Source: Apostichopus japonicus (lineage: Eukaryota; Echinodermata; Holothuroidea; Aspidochirotida; Stichopodidae). Taken from it: a DNA stretch of 64,000 nt. The stretch spans positions 6,994,501 to 7,058,500 of the forward strand of contig NC_092573.1 in NCBI RefSeq assembly GCF_037975245.1. Reading direction: 5' to 3'. This document shows positions 1 through 10,879 of this stretch, piece after piece. Within the stretch, counting starts at the first letter, position 1. Every line of letters begins with the position of its first letter. Made by a program: the position numbers and the translations under genes. The notes below the pieces were generated by a model. The model saw only the letters and a list, made by a program, of their open reading frames with translations. It did not search any database and was not told where the DNA came from.

Positions 1-3000
1 GTCCATGTTTTCCACCTTGTTCCAGTAAGAATTTGATTCTTTAACTTTCCAAGCATTATTTCCATGAGGCTGTAACCAATGTGTCTAATGTCTCTCATTT
101 TGCAAAGATTTTGCAAAGCTTACCTGTTTTGTTCTCCCACAGAATGGTTAATATTTTAATAATATTGATATTGAAAAACTCTGACAAGAAACTCTGTCAT
201 TCTTTACTCTGAATCTAAAAATTGTAGACATGTATGTTTGTTTTGGTCAGGGGGAGAGGGGGGGGGGTTAAGGGGGCATGGTGTGAGTTCCAAGTGGTAA
301 GTGTGATAGTTCTTGTAAAAAAATATCAAATTATATGTTAAATGTTTAGAAAAATTGAAGGAAAAATATGACAAATGTACCTTTTGATGGAAGATTACAT
401 CATTTAAAAAACTCTTGAAAGTAGCAAAGCCAGTTTCTCATCAAGTCAGTCTTTTACATCATTACAAAAGAAAACCAAAAGTAGGTTAATATGAGGATGA
501 TTAAATAGTACAAGATATTACAACAATACTAACTTGCAAGAAGAATAAAATAACTAGAAAAGCCACACGACTTACTTCACAAATTAAATCCCAAATAAGA
601 TTGAAATTTGAAACAATAGAGAGAGCAAAAAAGCCAGCCAGTAAAACCGCCACAGGATTATCTCCCGTTCAGACATGCACAAGTTCACAAATGAGCTCCT
701 ACCCCACCCTCTCAATGCCACTCTCTACCCAACCCTCTCTACCCCACCCTCTCAACTCCCCACCCTCTCAACACCCCCTTTTCCTCTTCCCTGCCGAATT
801 AGGGTAACCGGCATGTTTGTGTATCAGGTGAGGGAATTTGACCTTATCTGCCAATATCAGGTCCTACATTAAACCCTACCCTCTTCCGACGCCTTTCAGA
901 ACATGAATTTCATCCAGAACATCTAATTCTGATCATTATTTCCATACATTTCCATATTTTATTCCATATTTTTACATTTTTATTTCCATAAATTGGCCTT
1001 TTATATTTCTCACTTACGGTGTGTGTTTGTGACAGACTATCCATAAATCAATCTACCTCCCCTCCCCACCCACCCACCCACCCTCCCCACCCACCCTCCC
1101 CCCACGCACACACACTGCACTCATGACTTTGGCGACACCATCGTCTTTGGATGTCCTATACAATAACCCATATATGACCTATACATTACACATTCATTTC
1201 AAAACAATGATTAAAATCCCCACGAGGGGGAGGGGAGGGGGTGTAGCACCCTAGCAGTGTGTGCGTTGTTGGCTGTAAGGAGGAGAAATGATTTGAACGT
1301 CGAGATAATGACGCCAGCAAGCCTCACTGCTGTCTAGGTGCTAACACTGCCTATTGTTACTTTATAATGCAGTGTTAATTGTTATGATAATTATGTATAG
1401 TTAATATTTTCTTCTTGGACCAACAAATCAAACTGCAGAAATCAAGGAGATTGAAGAACAAATTGGAAGATTGCATGTTATCGTGCCTATCTAAAGTGTA
1501 TAGGCAGTGTTGAATAATTTCTTAATATAGGCTCCTAAAATGAAGAATTAACCCTCACTTGTTGTAACACATTCTCATTCGAACTTTGGTTGGCACAAAA
1601 CCCGCACCGTTTGGAAGGTGCATTATAAATGCTTGCTCATATTGAAGGGAAGTGCATCAAAATACAGCTATGGTCAATAAAGAGATAATAATTCGGAACT
1701 AATCCTTCCATATCTCACAAGGAATACACAGAATATAATACAAGAAAGCAAACTTAAACATTGAAAACAATAATAGCATGCCTTAAATACAAATATAGAA
1801 TAACGAACAATGGCTATACACCCATTCTGTTTATATCATGGTAAATACTTATTTACAAAGTCAAATTTGTGTATAGTTCTATATACAAATATATATGTAT
1901 ATATTTATACCGCCCTTTGTACCAGACAAATCTTGGTAATTCGGGGCGCACTCAAAGGATCCAGCCAATAGAGGGCGCTAGCAAATTAAGTTAATTGGCG
2001 CCTTTTATAACGAAGATGCGATATCTCAGCAGAATTAGAACGATGACTTTGGTTCTTTGTATTGGGGTCGATATTTGCCAAGAAATATCAAATGGACAAA
2101 TGATATCTTTCATATAGAGTGAATATCATATAACACTTGGTCTCCATTAATCATGTCCATGGCGAAGCATTGTTCATGTTCGAACCATCAACTTAGCTGG
2201 GTCTGTTTGGGTCCAGGTTTTCTTAACAACAGTCATTGTTTTTTTTGGGGGGGGGGGTTGAATTTTCAATGGATATTCCGCCATCTTGCTTGGAGACTGA
2301 TTGTCACGTTGCAAGAAAATCACATTTCTAATAATCGTTTGCATTTCCTTCCAAGTATGCATCAAATGCCCGCGAAACGGTCACCCTATGGTGAAACTGC
2401 GGTAGAGTCAATAAGAATCTTTTTGTTTTTCTAACACCCCATTTCATGATGTACTTTGAGCCTCAATAAGGTATGCTGATAATTCTATGGATAAAGAACA
2501 TTTTCCGGTACTTTTGGAAACTTTCAATATTCTATAAGTTATTAAAAGAAATTAAAAAAAAATAGAAACCTTCAAGATTATATTCGTGAGTTATAATTTG
2601 AACAATTGGCTCTTAAGTTTAAAATAGATCTACTAACTTATTTTTACATGATCTATTTCATACTTTAGTCTAAAATAAAACTGCATTATCTTGACATATC
2701 ACAAACTTTTTCAGTAGTTTTTTTTTTCTGTCCAGTACACTAATATTAACTAGTAAGTTGTAAGTCAAGAACCAGTTATATTAACCAGATTAAACTAAGA
2801 CGTATTGTCCTCAACCGGAAGTCATCTTCATCGTCATCATCGTCACCTTCACTGGCAGAGTGTGTTACCGGAATCGGTATGCATCAGTCTGCTGTGTACT
2901 AGCAGACACTGATTTTAAGACTGGTACACCCTCGAAAGACGAGAGAATGCTTTTCGTCTTCGACATCCAACAAGACTTGAGACTAACTATAATCCTCAAC

Positions 3001-3122
3001 ATTTCCAGCTGCCAGTTAACAAGCTGCGCTCATATCAAGTATAGGTGCCGTTTAACAACGATAGCCCTCATTAGTTCAAACGAATGATCATTCACGTCTA
3101 CGATCTGGTAGTCTCAACGGTT
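1..3122. other. 3' flank of the receptor gene, no gene seen
   Basis: This stretch lies downstream of the stop codon of the minus-strand receptor gene. I see no open frame with family resemblance. It holds a C-rich imperfect tandem near 690-775, short G or C runs (about 251-267, 1061-1105, 2248-2258) and otherwise AT-rich unique-looking sequence. Part of it must be the receptor's 3' UTR, but I found no clear canonical AATAAA (TTTATT on this strand) just beyond the stop, so the transcript end is not placed. Confidence 0.6.
690..775. repeat. C-rich short tandem (CACCCTCTCAA-like)
   Basis: Imperfect repetition of a unit of about 14 bases built on CCCACCCTCTCAA, seen at least four times. It makes two overlapping open frames appear on the plus strand, but their Pro/Ser/Thr/Leu-only composition is that of the repeat and not of a protein. 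Confidence 0.7.
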
Positions 3123-3278
3123 CTACGCATTTTCCGATCTCGCCTGTGGTCTTGAGGGCTCGAATAACAATGGTGCTGATAATATGATTCCACTCGTACC
3201 AGAAATTACACAGATGAAGAATATCCACAGGAAAATCCGGTCAATTACCATAGCAACATACTTCCAGTCCTCAGTAAC
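3123..3278 (-). CDS. nAChR coding exon 6 (TM4 and stop)
   Basis: 156 nt, residues 445-495 and TAG at 3125-3123. The acceptor is TTGTTCAG|GTTACTGAG. It encodes [16 protein letters not shown] and the fourth membrane helix, followed by an unusually long extracellular tail of about 16 residues after APLLFEP. The open frame extends upstream of the acceptor, but that part is intron. Confidence 0.94.
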   Translation of the reverse strand, partial: VTEDWKYVAMVIDRIFLWIFFICVISGTSGIILSAPLLFEPSRPQARSENA

Positions 3279-6200
3279 CTGAACAAGATGAGAAAGGTAG
3301 ATAAGTCGTAAGCTTGATTGATAGAAGAGGACGTTACAATTTGCCCGATTGGTTGAAGTTTTCACTTTAAGAGAACAACATAAAAAGCGGAAACTTGCAT
3401 TGAGGATAAATACACAAACAAAATAAAATCATGTCTACATTTTTATTTAAAATGTGGAGGAAGCCGGGGGGGGGGGGTGGAGGGAGGCATCTTGGGGGCA
3501 ACCAAGTGTTAATATTTGACAGCTATTTATTTTATAGTCAGTTTCGTATGAGAACTCTAAGCTATCACACGCACCCATCACAATGCACTATTTACTGTTA
3601 TATGTTGAGAAAGCACACTGCTACTCTCGCAGCCAGACAGCAATACAGCTGCAGCTCATTCCAATTAATTCTGAATCAAAATCTTGACTACGCCATCGAA
3701 TTCTGTTTAGTCAAATACACCTTATTGTGTACACTTAGCAAACCAACTTTGTGGAGCTAACCATTTTGGAAAAGTATTGAACATCCAGGGCCACACTTCC
3801 CGAATGTAAAGTGAGAAATTGGGGATGGGGTGGGGATGGGGGGTGGGGAGGGGGTGTGTGTTCAGCAGTATGATAGCACGGATGAATAGAAGAGAGAGTA
3901 ATCCATGCTGTCTGCCAAGGCTAGAAACAATTTCAACTACATGAAGTTACATAAAATCAACTATGTTAAAAATCCTGTGTCTCCAAAATTGCAGAGGACC
4001 AAAATCGTGTCCAATCTCAACCACACATCTCCCCTATTTTGCCTCATGCACACCCTTGGGCGAGCCCTCATCCCTACGTTACGTCGTTACATCATGAGTC
4101 TAGAATTGGAGGGAGGGAGAAAGAGAGAGAACAAACCTCTGTGTATGCATCTTCATCCCTCATGTGATTGGCTATAAACTTGACTCCATCACTGGCATGA
4201 CGTAGCTCCTTGGAGTATTGGTACCTGTCTCCTCTACTGCTCCTCGCACCGTCCGATTCCCCGACACCGAGGTCGTCCGACAACGTTCTCAATTTGGTTC
4301 CTGCCTGGTGATGGTTCTCGTAACTTTCCCTCGTACCGTTGTTACGTATCGATTCAACATCCCGTGACATCTCCCTCATCTCGAAGAACGCCTTGTCTTT
4401 CTCCCTTCGGACAGTCGCCGATTGCTTTGGTCTCTTCATGCAGAGAAGGGGCGGGAAAAACTCCAAGAAGACTTTCCGGACCCAGGGTTTCATCACGTGA
4501 GTGGCAGGTGAGCGGTAATGAATATTCAACACTATGACAGTTATCACGATGGATAACGTGACGAGTACCATCGTAAAGAGAAGATAGCGACCGATTAAAG
4601 GGATAAGCAGCGAGGTCGGAGGGATGATCTCCGCGATCAGCAAGAGGAACACAGTGAGAGCCAGCAGCACGGATATACACAGGGTGATCTTCTCCCCGGA
4701 ATCCGAGGGCAGGTAAAAAACGAGCACTGTCAAGAAAGATATGAGCACGCACGGTATGATGAGATTGACTGTATAAAACAACGGCTTCCTACGGATGGTG
4801 ACGTTAAAGGTGATATCCACAAAGAGGTTGTCGCAACACTTGTAGTTTTTGCGGTGTCTCGTGGCCGGGGTCTCCTCGACGTCCCATTCTCCGCTCTCCC
4901 AATAATCCTCCAGCGCTACTTCGTGGTTCATCATAACTAGATTGAGTAGGTGGCCGTCGTAAGTCCAAGACCCGAATTTCATGATACAGACTTGCCTGTC
5001 GAATGGAAAATATCTGACATCGATGGTGCATGAACTTTTATAAATGGCAGGTGGGAGCCAGTAGATGTAACCAGACGGGTAGACCAGGGCCTTGGTCATC
5101 AATGTTACCTCGTACTTTCCATCAGCGCTGCGAAGAAAGTAAACATATATATATATATATATAGATATATATATACTTAATCTCTAAATGTATATGTACA
5201 ACAAAGTGTTTTTGATACGTCTTAACAAGACGGACGAAAATGTAACAGACGTGGTCCATTTGTTCTTTATATTCAATTTGGGGCTTTGTGCAGACTAATG
5301 GTAATTTAAATTGCTATTCTCAAGGTGGCATGCGTGTGAACAAATATTTTATTTAACAGGTCTGAGAGCTATATCAATTTTGACAAGATATGTAATCTGA
5401 TTGTGTTTCACCAACGATACTTTCTTGTTCTCCGCAAACTAACTCACATGGGTTTGGGAACGAGTTTATTAATTTTATTTATAAATAAAGAGTGCTTTTC
5501 TATATATGTTTCATAATTTGGGGCTGATTCCCCCATAACATCTAATATGCAGCATTATTATGTATTTAAACTCATCCACATGCATGTATACTAGTATACT
5601 GGTCAACCACTCAAAAAATTACCGAATTGAATTCAAAGCATCACCAGAAGACATGCTGAAGTATCATTGTATACATTGGAACCAGGTAGTTGCTACTACT
5701 TCTCTAAACAGCTCCCTTGTGAAACGGAAGAACCAAAGTAAATAAACTCACTTATTGAAGAGCACGATATCTGGAAGCCAAATGATATTAGATGGAACTC
5801 TGAGTATATTCAAACCAGGGTAGAGGTCTTCATCCCATTGTAACTTCGTATCATTCCAACCCTATACAAAAAAATAAACAAAGAACAAGTTTAAGACAGT
5901 GTTTGGTGATAATTCAGTAACCCCCTCCCTCCCTGTCCCCTTCCCTTCTCCCTACATAAAGTATATATATATAAAGGCACAATCTCGAAACCTTGCGTTG
6001 CTGGACAAACATTTAAAGAATTGACATTATAGCTCTCCCTTCCGCCTGTCCCCTCCGCTCTCTTCCTCCTTTCCCCGCCAATCCTGGCCCGCCCCCCTCC
6101 CCGTCTTCCCCCTCCCCGCCTTCCCCTCACCCCTTCTCTTCCCCCTCCCCGTCTTCCCCTCACCCCTTCTCTTCCCCTCCCCCCGCCTTGTCCTCCCCTC

Positions 6201-9200
6201 CCCGCCCTTTGAATTCTTAGACGTCAGCCCAACTTCACAGTATGACTAACATATTATCAGACATATGTATATTCCAAAATTGTAAAAATAAAAATAAAAG
6301 CAAAAACGAAAACGAAAATAAATCGGCACGCTGTAACGTAATGTCGGTAGCTACTACTTACGTGTTTTAACCACACGTTCGTTGTCATAATCTGATTTTT
6401 TTCATCCTGTATTATGAGAAGACAAACATTTGAGAAAAGGTTGAATGAACTGAAATTATGGAATGGGGACGACGGGCTATTTTGTATGCACACTTCGTAC
6501 CTTTACGGTCACCCTAATGGGGAATATACAAGCTAAGTTCACCCACCAAAGTTAACTAGTTTAGCGATGGAAACTGACACTCTCCAGATACTTGCTGGTT
6601 GAATATAATTTTATCACAAAAAAAAATTAAATGGGCATAAAACACATTTTTGTGACTTTTCTAATATTTAAATTTATAAAACAAAAACAACAAATTGGCT
6701 TTAATAGATTAAAATGACACTTCTTTTACGCAACATTTCAATAAGACCAAAATTCTACTTTGTGTATCACCGGGATATTGACATTGTAGACTAATTTTTT
6801 CGCTTTTCAATATACAGTACAATCGGAACATTATCAATACATAGGCGAACCCTTTAGCTAATCATTGTGTTTTACAGAAATCAATACTCATATCTTTTCG
6901 AGAGGTAAAAGACTCGCCACTGTACTTATACACACTGCCACAAACCTTCCGATCCGGAGACCAGACAGCCATAGAACTTACGATCCCTTACCCAACCTTC
7001 CTCAATATAAAGGCATTCATTTCATGGATTTATAATCTGGTTACGTCACTGACGATGTCACAATGGTGACTTTCATTGTGTACACCCACCCGAACCGAAT
7101 TGTACAGTTGCTTATAATAGCGTTTTCGACTTGAATATATTGCGCATTTATATGCATCTGTGTTATAACATGATAACACGTGTTATGCTAGAGGCACATT
7201 TTATTGCGGCCTGTGTTAAAAAAATATATAAAAATATAAAAAATAAAAAAATATTTTATATTATATAAAAAAATAAAAAAAAAAATAAAAAAAAATATAT
7301 ATATATATATATATAATACCACTACGATTTACTGTATTGTATCTTTAACATATCTAGCTCTCACATGCTCCCAAAACATAACACGTGTTAGTGTGTTATA
7401 ACACCCTGGCATATAAATGCATAATATGCTACACGTTAAGAACAAATATAAGCTCACACCTTTTCGGCTTGGGTGGTACACCATACTAGGGATCATTTAC
7501 TCTCATCTTCTGTATCACCAATCCATGGAAACTTTCTCTGACTTACTGGGACCAAGCTACATATGTGGATTATAACTATCCTGTATCAACCAACCGATAG
7601 TTTTGTCCCGATCAGCTGATCAGCACCCAAAGATTGATTTTGAACACAGCAATATCAACATCTTTCATTTTTGATAAGCAGTGGCGTAGGAAGGTACTTT
7701 TGAGTGGGGGGGCTGAAGACTGATGGCCAGCCTGGGGGAGGGGTCTAAGGGGAGGGGGTGTCCCCCTCCCCTTTGGAATTTTTTGCATTTCCAGGTGGCC
7801 TCAGATGCAATTTGGTGCAATATAGCACACTTCAACACCTACTCCATTTTGTAAACTTAATTTTGTATTTTCACCTGGCCTTAGATGCAATTTGGTGCTC
7901 CAAATGAGATTTTTTTTTCTCATTTGGAAATGAAAAAGGGGTTTTCTGACTTGCGAACCGGGGGGGGCGGAATGATACTTCCGCCCCTCCACATTTTTCA
8001 CTGGGGGGCTGGCGCCCCCCAGCCCCCCCCGGTTCCTACGCCCTTGTTGATAAGTACGGTATAGTTTGGTTTCGATTTTCTTCTTCACTGCACAAAATTG
8101 TCAAACAAAACTGGTCGTTATCAACTTTATACTTAAGGGAACCAATTCAGTTCAGAGGATACAGGTTATATTTATAATGAAACCTGTTTAGTAGGGCTGA
8201 ACGGGTTTGGTTCATTATCTGTAATACATGCAACATATAAGATGTACTTACCACGTCAATTAGCTGTGACATAGTTAGTCCAAACGATACGTCCAGTATA
8301 TCGGAATTGTTTGCGACAGGGCGGATAAGGCGGTTGTAATTAGAGAATAGTTTACGGAATAATTCCTCTTCTTTCTCCGATGAGCAGCAACCTATTAAGA
8401 AAGACATTTTAAAAGATGAATAACATGTTGCTTTAATATTGTATCTATGCTGATTGGCTGTTATAGTAGTGACGTTTCCGCATATATCGATCGATTAATA
8501 TATATTAATCAATTGGAGAATATTGATACTATTATCATCACTCTTTGTTATAAAATCTCGGGTCAGTTTTAACTGTGACAAATGAATCACTTACAATAAA
8601 TGCAAATTGATGGCGCTCATGGGAAAGATGGGCTTTTGTCTGTCAAAAAGATGTATATATATATGTCCTCTTTGCCTGTTGATGTTTAGACGAGCTCTTT
8701 AGAAATGGCTATACTACAATTATACATTTTAGACAAATATGTGTAGTTTAGGTAAACATTAATTATGTCTGTCTAAAAATACCCCATCTTCGATTTGACT
8801 GCTTAACTTACAATGCTGTCAACTTTATGTGTTTTAATATTCTAGCTTTCCAGACTATTTTTAGAGTAAACCGATAAATTACCCCAATTTAAGGACAAGA
8901 GTACTCACATCGCTTAGGCACATCCAACACATTTTAAGGTGGCCGGTCATTTCTGGGTATATATGGGTATAACATGCATAATGTATGTATACTCTATAAT
9001 GGACTAACTTAGTAGGTCTTGCGAAGTAATTTGTAATATTTAAATTCTTGCAAAAACTGACATGTTGGCTATTCATGACACCCGCAATTGTAGAGCCCAA
9101 AGTTTCCAACACTTGTATAAACAAGCCTCTTTACCCATAGGTAACAAACTGCCTATATGCAGGTCTTTACTGGCCCAAAGTGGTCAGGTCCATGATTACC

Positions 9201-10879
9201 TCAAGGTTTGCACTACATGTACCCCAGCTGTGTATTTACAAGCTAACACCAAATCTTGTTTGGCAACATCGGAATATAGGTATTCCGGGGGGCGAATTTC
9301 TTTTTCCTGAACCTTTCGGGCAGTGTACGTGGAGTTTAACCAATCAGAGCGAGGCTGTGTTGATGACGTTCTACGTGCTTACCAAATGTTGAAGTGGGGA
9401 AATCACATTGGATAAGTCAACATCATTGTTGTACTACAACAGAAAGTATTAAGGTATGTAGGCCTTGCACTAATAACATTATACTGAATCATTGTGCACA
9501 ACTTACGTGACGTTTGCATCGGTTTCTTTGTTGAAAAACGGCGATGTATGATCGCTGTGAATTTCAAGTTGTTGCTATAGTGCTAAGATTATTAAATTTT
9601 GACTCACTCGTCAAGTTGCTGTTTGCAAGTAAAAAAGTTATTTTAGTTGGCCGTTTAATCATATATTTTTTAAAAAGTCTTTGTCTGATCCTGTATTTAA
9701 TTGTAATTTTGATTTTCTGCGCCTGGAACTGTGTTTAGGAATTGACTAACATCAGTTAGATAAAACATATTTGACTTTCTTTACTTGTAAATTATCATTG
9801 GTTTATTTATTAAAAATCCTGCTCTATGTGTTAATAATTGGAGACCTAACGGAGGTCCGATTGCAATGAAATAACTTTTCCTACAGCAACTCCTTGAGAG
9901 AGACGAGGTCCAGTAATTAACGGTTCATTGTGGAAACTGCCAAATATTTGTTGTAAACTGATGAGCGATTTATGTAAATAAGAGTGCAAGCACTGCCCTT
10001 GTTTTATTATGCAATAAATCCTCTCTTTTAAATTGTTCCAGAATGAATATTTGTTTCCCTTGTCTATTATTCTAGCCAGTCATCTGCCTTTAAATTAGGA
10101 TAAACTTTCCTAAAACGGATGTACCACATTTTGGGACTGAGACCGATTTCCCTCTAATAAGATCTAGAAGGAAAATAAACAAATGAAACTATATATATTT
10201 TCTCCACACTATCTTCGGAGTTTCATATATAAGATGACCATGCACTAAAACCATGACATAACTTATAATATCGATTTTCAATTCATGATATAATACTTGG
10301 ACATAACTACTTGGACATGAGAAAAATGGGGGAAAAATCCACACGGGGGCCTGAACTCGCGGACCTTCGTTTTCCACCTTATGTTATTGAAGCAACGCAT
10401 TTACCCGACTGACCATCTTTACTGAGTAGTACGTCATCAACGCAGCCTCGCTCTGATTGGCTAAACTCCACGTACACTGCCCGAAAGGTTCAGGAAAAAG
10501 AAATTCGCTTCCGGGGGGGGGGTGTCATTATTTTTTTTTTTCTCTTTACCTGAAGACCATTCGGTCGGATTGCTATGTGGAGTGTGCCACTTAAAAGTTT
10601 ACATGGCATGTGTTCCATAATACACCTCAAAGTACAAGTGATCTGGTCACGTGGTGATCAATCTAATTATCGTAAATACAACACAACATGAGTACATATT
10701 ATTACAGATTGTCACAGGCTGTCACGTGACCAGTGTGTATGAAAGATGGAACTGTGCATGATGTCGTACGTAATGCGTGTCACCTTTAACTATAGAAGGT
10801 CACTTTGCCTGTGGGCGTACAGGTGTCACTTACCCTGAGCAAAGGCCAACAGGATAACGGAAGTTAGGACCAGCTTCAT
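3123..10879 (-). CDS. Neuronal-type nicotinic acetylcholine receptor alpha subunit, six coding exons
   Basis: Pentameric acetylcholine-gated cation channel subunit of the Cys-loop family, acting in the plasma membrane. Minus-strand exons in transcript order: 10879-10834, 8391-8252, 6406-6362, 5861-5752, 5127-4137 and 3278-3123; together 1488 nt, 495 residues, all phases consistent. Residues 1-16 are a signal peptide ([16 protein letters not shown]). The extracellular domain has the Cys-loop C147/C161, loop B SWTYD at 167-171, and the alpha-defining vicinal cysteines C211-C212 after Y209. TM1 is about 230-253; TM2 follows GEK at 258-260 (ITLCISVLL, alpha2/alpha4-like); TM3 is about 289-314; a variable cytoplasmic loop of about 125 residues comes next; TM4 is in the last exon after [15 protein letters not shown]. 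Length is normal for the family. Loop A ends in F112 and the second loop C aromatic is F216, both usually Tyr. I infer a heteromer-forming alpha2/3/4/6-like subunit rather than alpha7, from the TM2 and TM4 sequences. The exact orthologue is not assignable. Confidence 0.95.
4137..5127 (-). CDS. nAChR coding exon 5 (Cys-loop to cytoplasmic loop)
   Basis: 991 nt, residues 115-444: ADGKYEV, the Cys-loop, loop B, loop C with CC, TM1-TM3 and nearly the whole intracellular loop, ending in the amphipathic helix [10 protein letters not shown] and DEDAYTE before donor GAG|GTTTGT. The open frame reads on through the donor into intron sequence, so it overshoots the true exon by a few codons. The loop is rich in Arg, Glu and Ser. 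Confidence 0.95.
5145..5176. repeat. (TA)n microsatellite just upstream of exon 5 acceptor
   Basis: An AT dinucleotide run interrupted once by G, in receptor intron 4, within 20 bases of the exon 5 splice acceptor. Confidence 0.85.
5752..5861 (-). CDS. nAChR coding exon 4 (loop A)
   Basis: 110 nt, residues 78-113 plus two bases of N114, acceptor GTATAG and donor AATAA|GTGAGT. It begins GWND with a possible sequon at N80 and ends [10 protein letters not shown]. The residue before the Asn pair is Phe (F112), where vertebrate alpha subunits carry the loop A Tyr. Confidence 0.94.
6030..6200. repeat. C/T-rich low-complexity tract in receptor intron 3
   Basis: Imperfect repetition of CCCCTCCCCGTCTTCC-type units. 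On the transcribed (minus) strand it reads as G/A-rich with repeated GGGG runs. It generates a spurious Arg/Gly-rich open frame at 5891-6163 that is not a protein. Confidence 0.8.
6362..6406 (-). CDS. nAChR coding exon 3 (45 nt)
   Basis: Encodes the family signature [15 protein letters not shown] (residues 63-77), with acceptor ATACAG and donor CAC|GTAAGT, phase 0 on both sides. The 45-nt length equals the corresponding exon in vertebrate neuronal nAChR genes, as I recall it. Confidence 0.94.
7134..7430. mobile_element. Foldback (MITE-like) element with AT-rich core, receptor intron 2
   Basis: Arms at about 7144-7188 and 7377-7420 are imperfect reverse complements: both carry GCATTTATATGC, TGTTATAACA and AACACGTGTTATG in matching order. 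They flank a core of A/T runs ending in (TA)n. No protein is encoded. I cannot assign a superfamily, as the exact ends and target duplication are unclear. Confidence 0.6.
7679..8046. mobile_element. hAT-type non-autonomous element (MITE), receptor intron 2
   Basis: Terminal inverted repeats CAGTGGCGTAGGAA (left) and TTCCTACGCCCTTG (right) match at 12 of 14 positions. The element is flanked on both sides by the exact 8-bp duplication TTGATAAG (7671-7678 and 8047-8054). CA-ended termini plus an 8-bp duplication are the hallmark of hAT elements. The 368-bp body holds long G and C runs and two copies of a GATGCAATTTGGTGC motif, and no transposase. The minus-strand open frame across it (7801-8088) is a by-product. 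Confidence 0.85.
8252..8391 (-). CDS. nAChR coding exon 2 (N-terminal helix, beta1)
   Basis: Encodes residues 16-62, acceptor TTAATAG and donor GTG|GTAAGT. It includes [17 protein letters not shown], the N-terminal helix and first loop of neuronal nAChR subunits, with an N-glycosylation sequon at N43-N44-S45, and ends in MSQLIDV. An unusual Cys-Cys pair (C17-C18) sits right after the signal peptide; it is not the loop C pair. Confidence 0.93.
9292..10508. mobile_element. 1.2-kb foldback element with 78-bp inverted arms, receptor intron 1
   Basis: 9292-9369 and 10431-10508 are reverse complements at 76 of 78 positions. Each arm contains AGCGAGGC, a CCAAT-type AACCAATCAGAG / AGCCAATCAGAG block and several CpGs. 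Outside both arms are short G runs. The 1.06-kb interior has no transposase-like frame and includes a tRNA-like segment next to the right arm. This is a non-autonomous foldback transposon or an inverted duplication; the near identity of the arms argues for a recent event or gene conversion. Confidence 0.7.
10338..10420 (-). repeat. tRNA-like SINE head inside the foldback element
   Basis: Read on the minus strand it has an A-box-like TGGTCAGTCGGG and, about 50 bases on, a degenerate B box GAGTTCAGGCC, with a plausible anticodon arm between. The B box departs from GGTTCRANYCC, so this is a tRNA-derived retroposon or pseudogene, not a working tRNA. Confidence 0.5.
10834..10879 (-). CDS. nAChR coding exon 1 (signal peptide)
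   Basis: ATG at 10879-10877 opens 15 codons plus one base; the donor reads CAGG|GTAAGT. The encoded Lys-then-hydrophobic stretch is a standard signal peptide. It is joined to exon 2 because the left-over G completes GGT (Gly16). The start is chosen because it is the only ATG giving a signal peptide with a matching phase. Any upstream untranslated exon is not identified. Confidence 0.85.

Noticed and set aside
4354-5031. Minus-strand frames inside receptor exon 5 in other phases
   Set aside because: They overlap the strongly supported receptor frame and have no family resemblance.
5891-6163. Minus-strand Arg/Gly-rich open frame resembling an RGG-box protein
   Set aside because: It is produced by the C/T-rich repeat in receptor intron 3 and has no other sequence content.
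7801-8088. Minus-strand 95-codon frame
   Set aside because: Lies across the hAT-type MITE and reflects its GC-rich composition.
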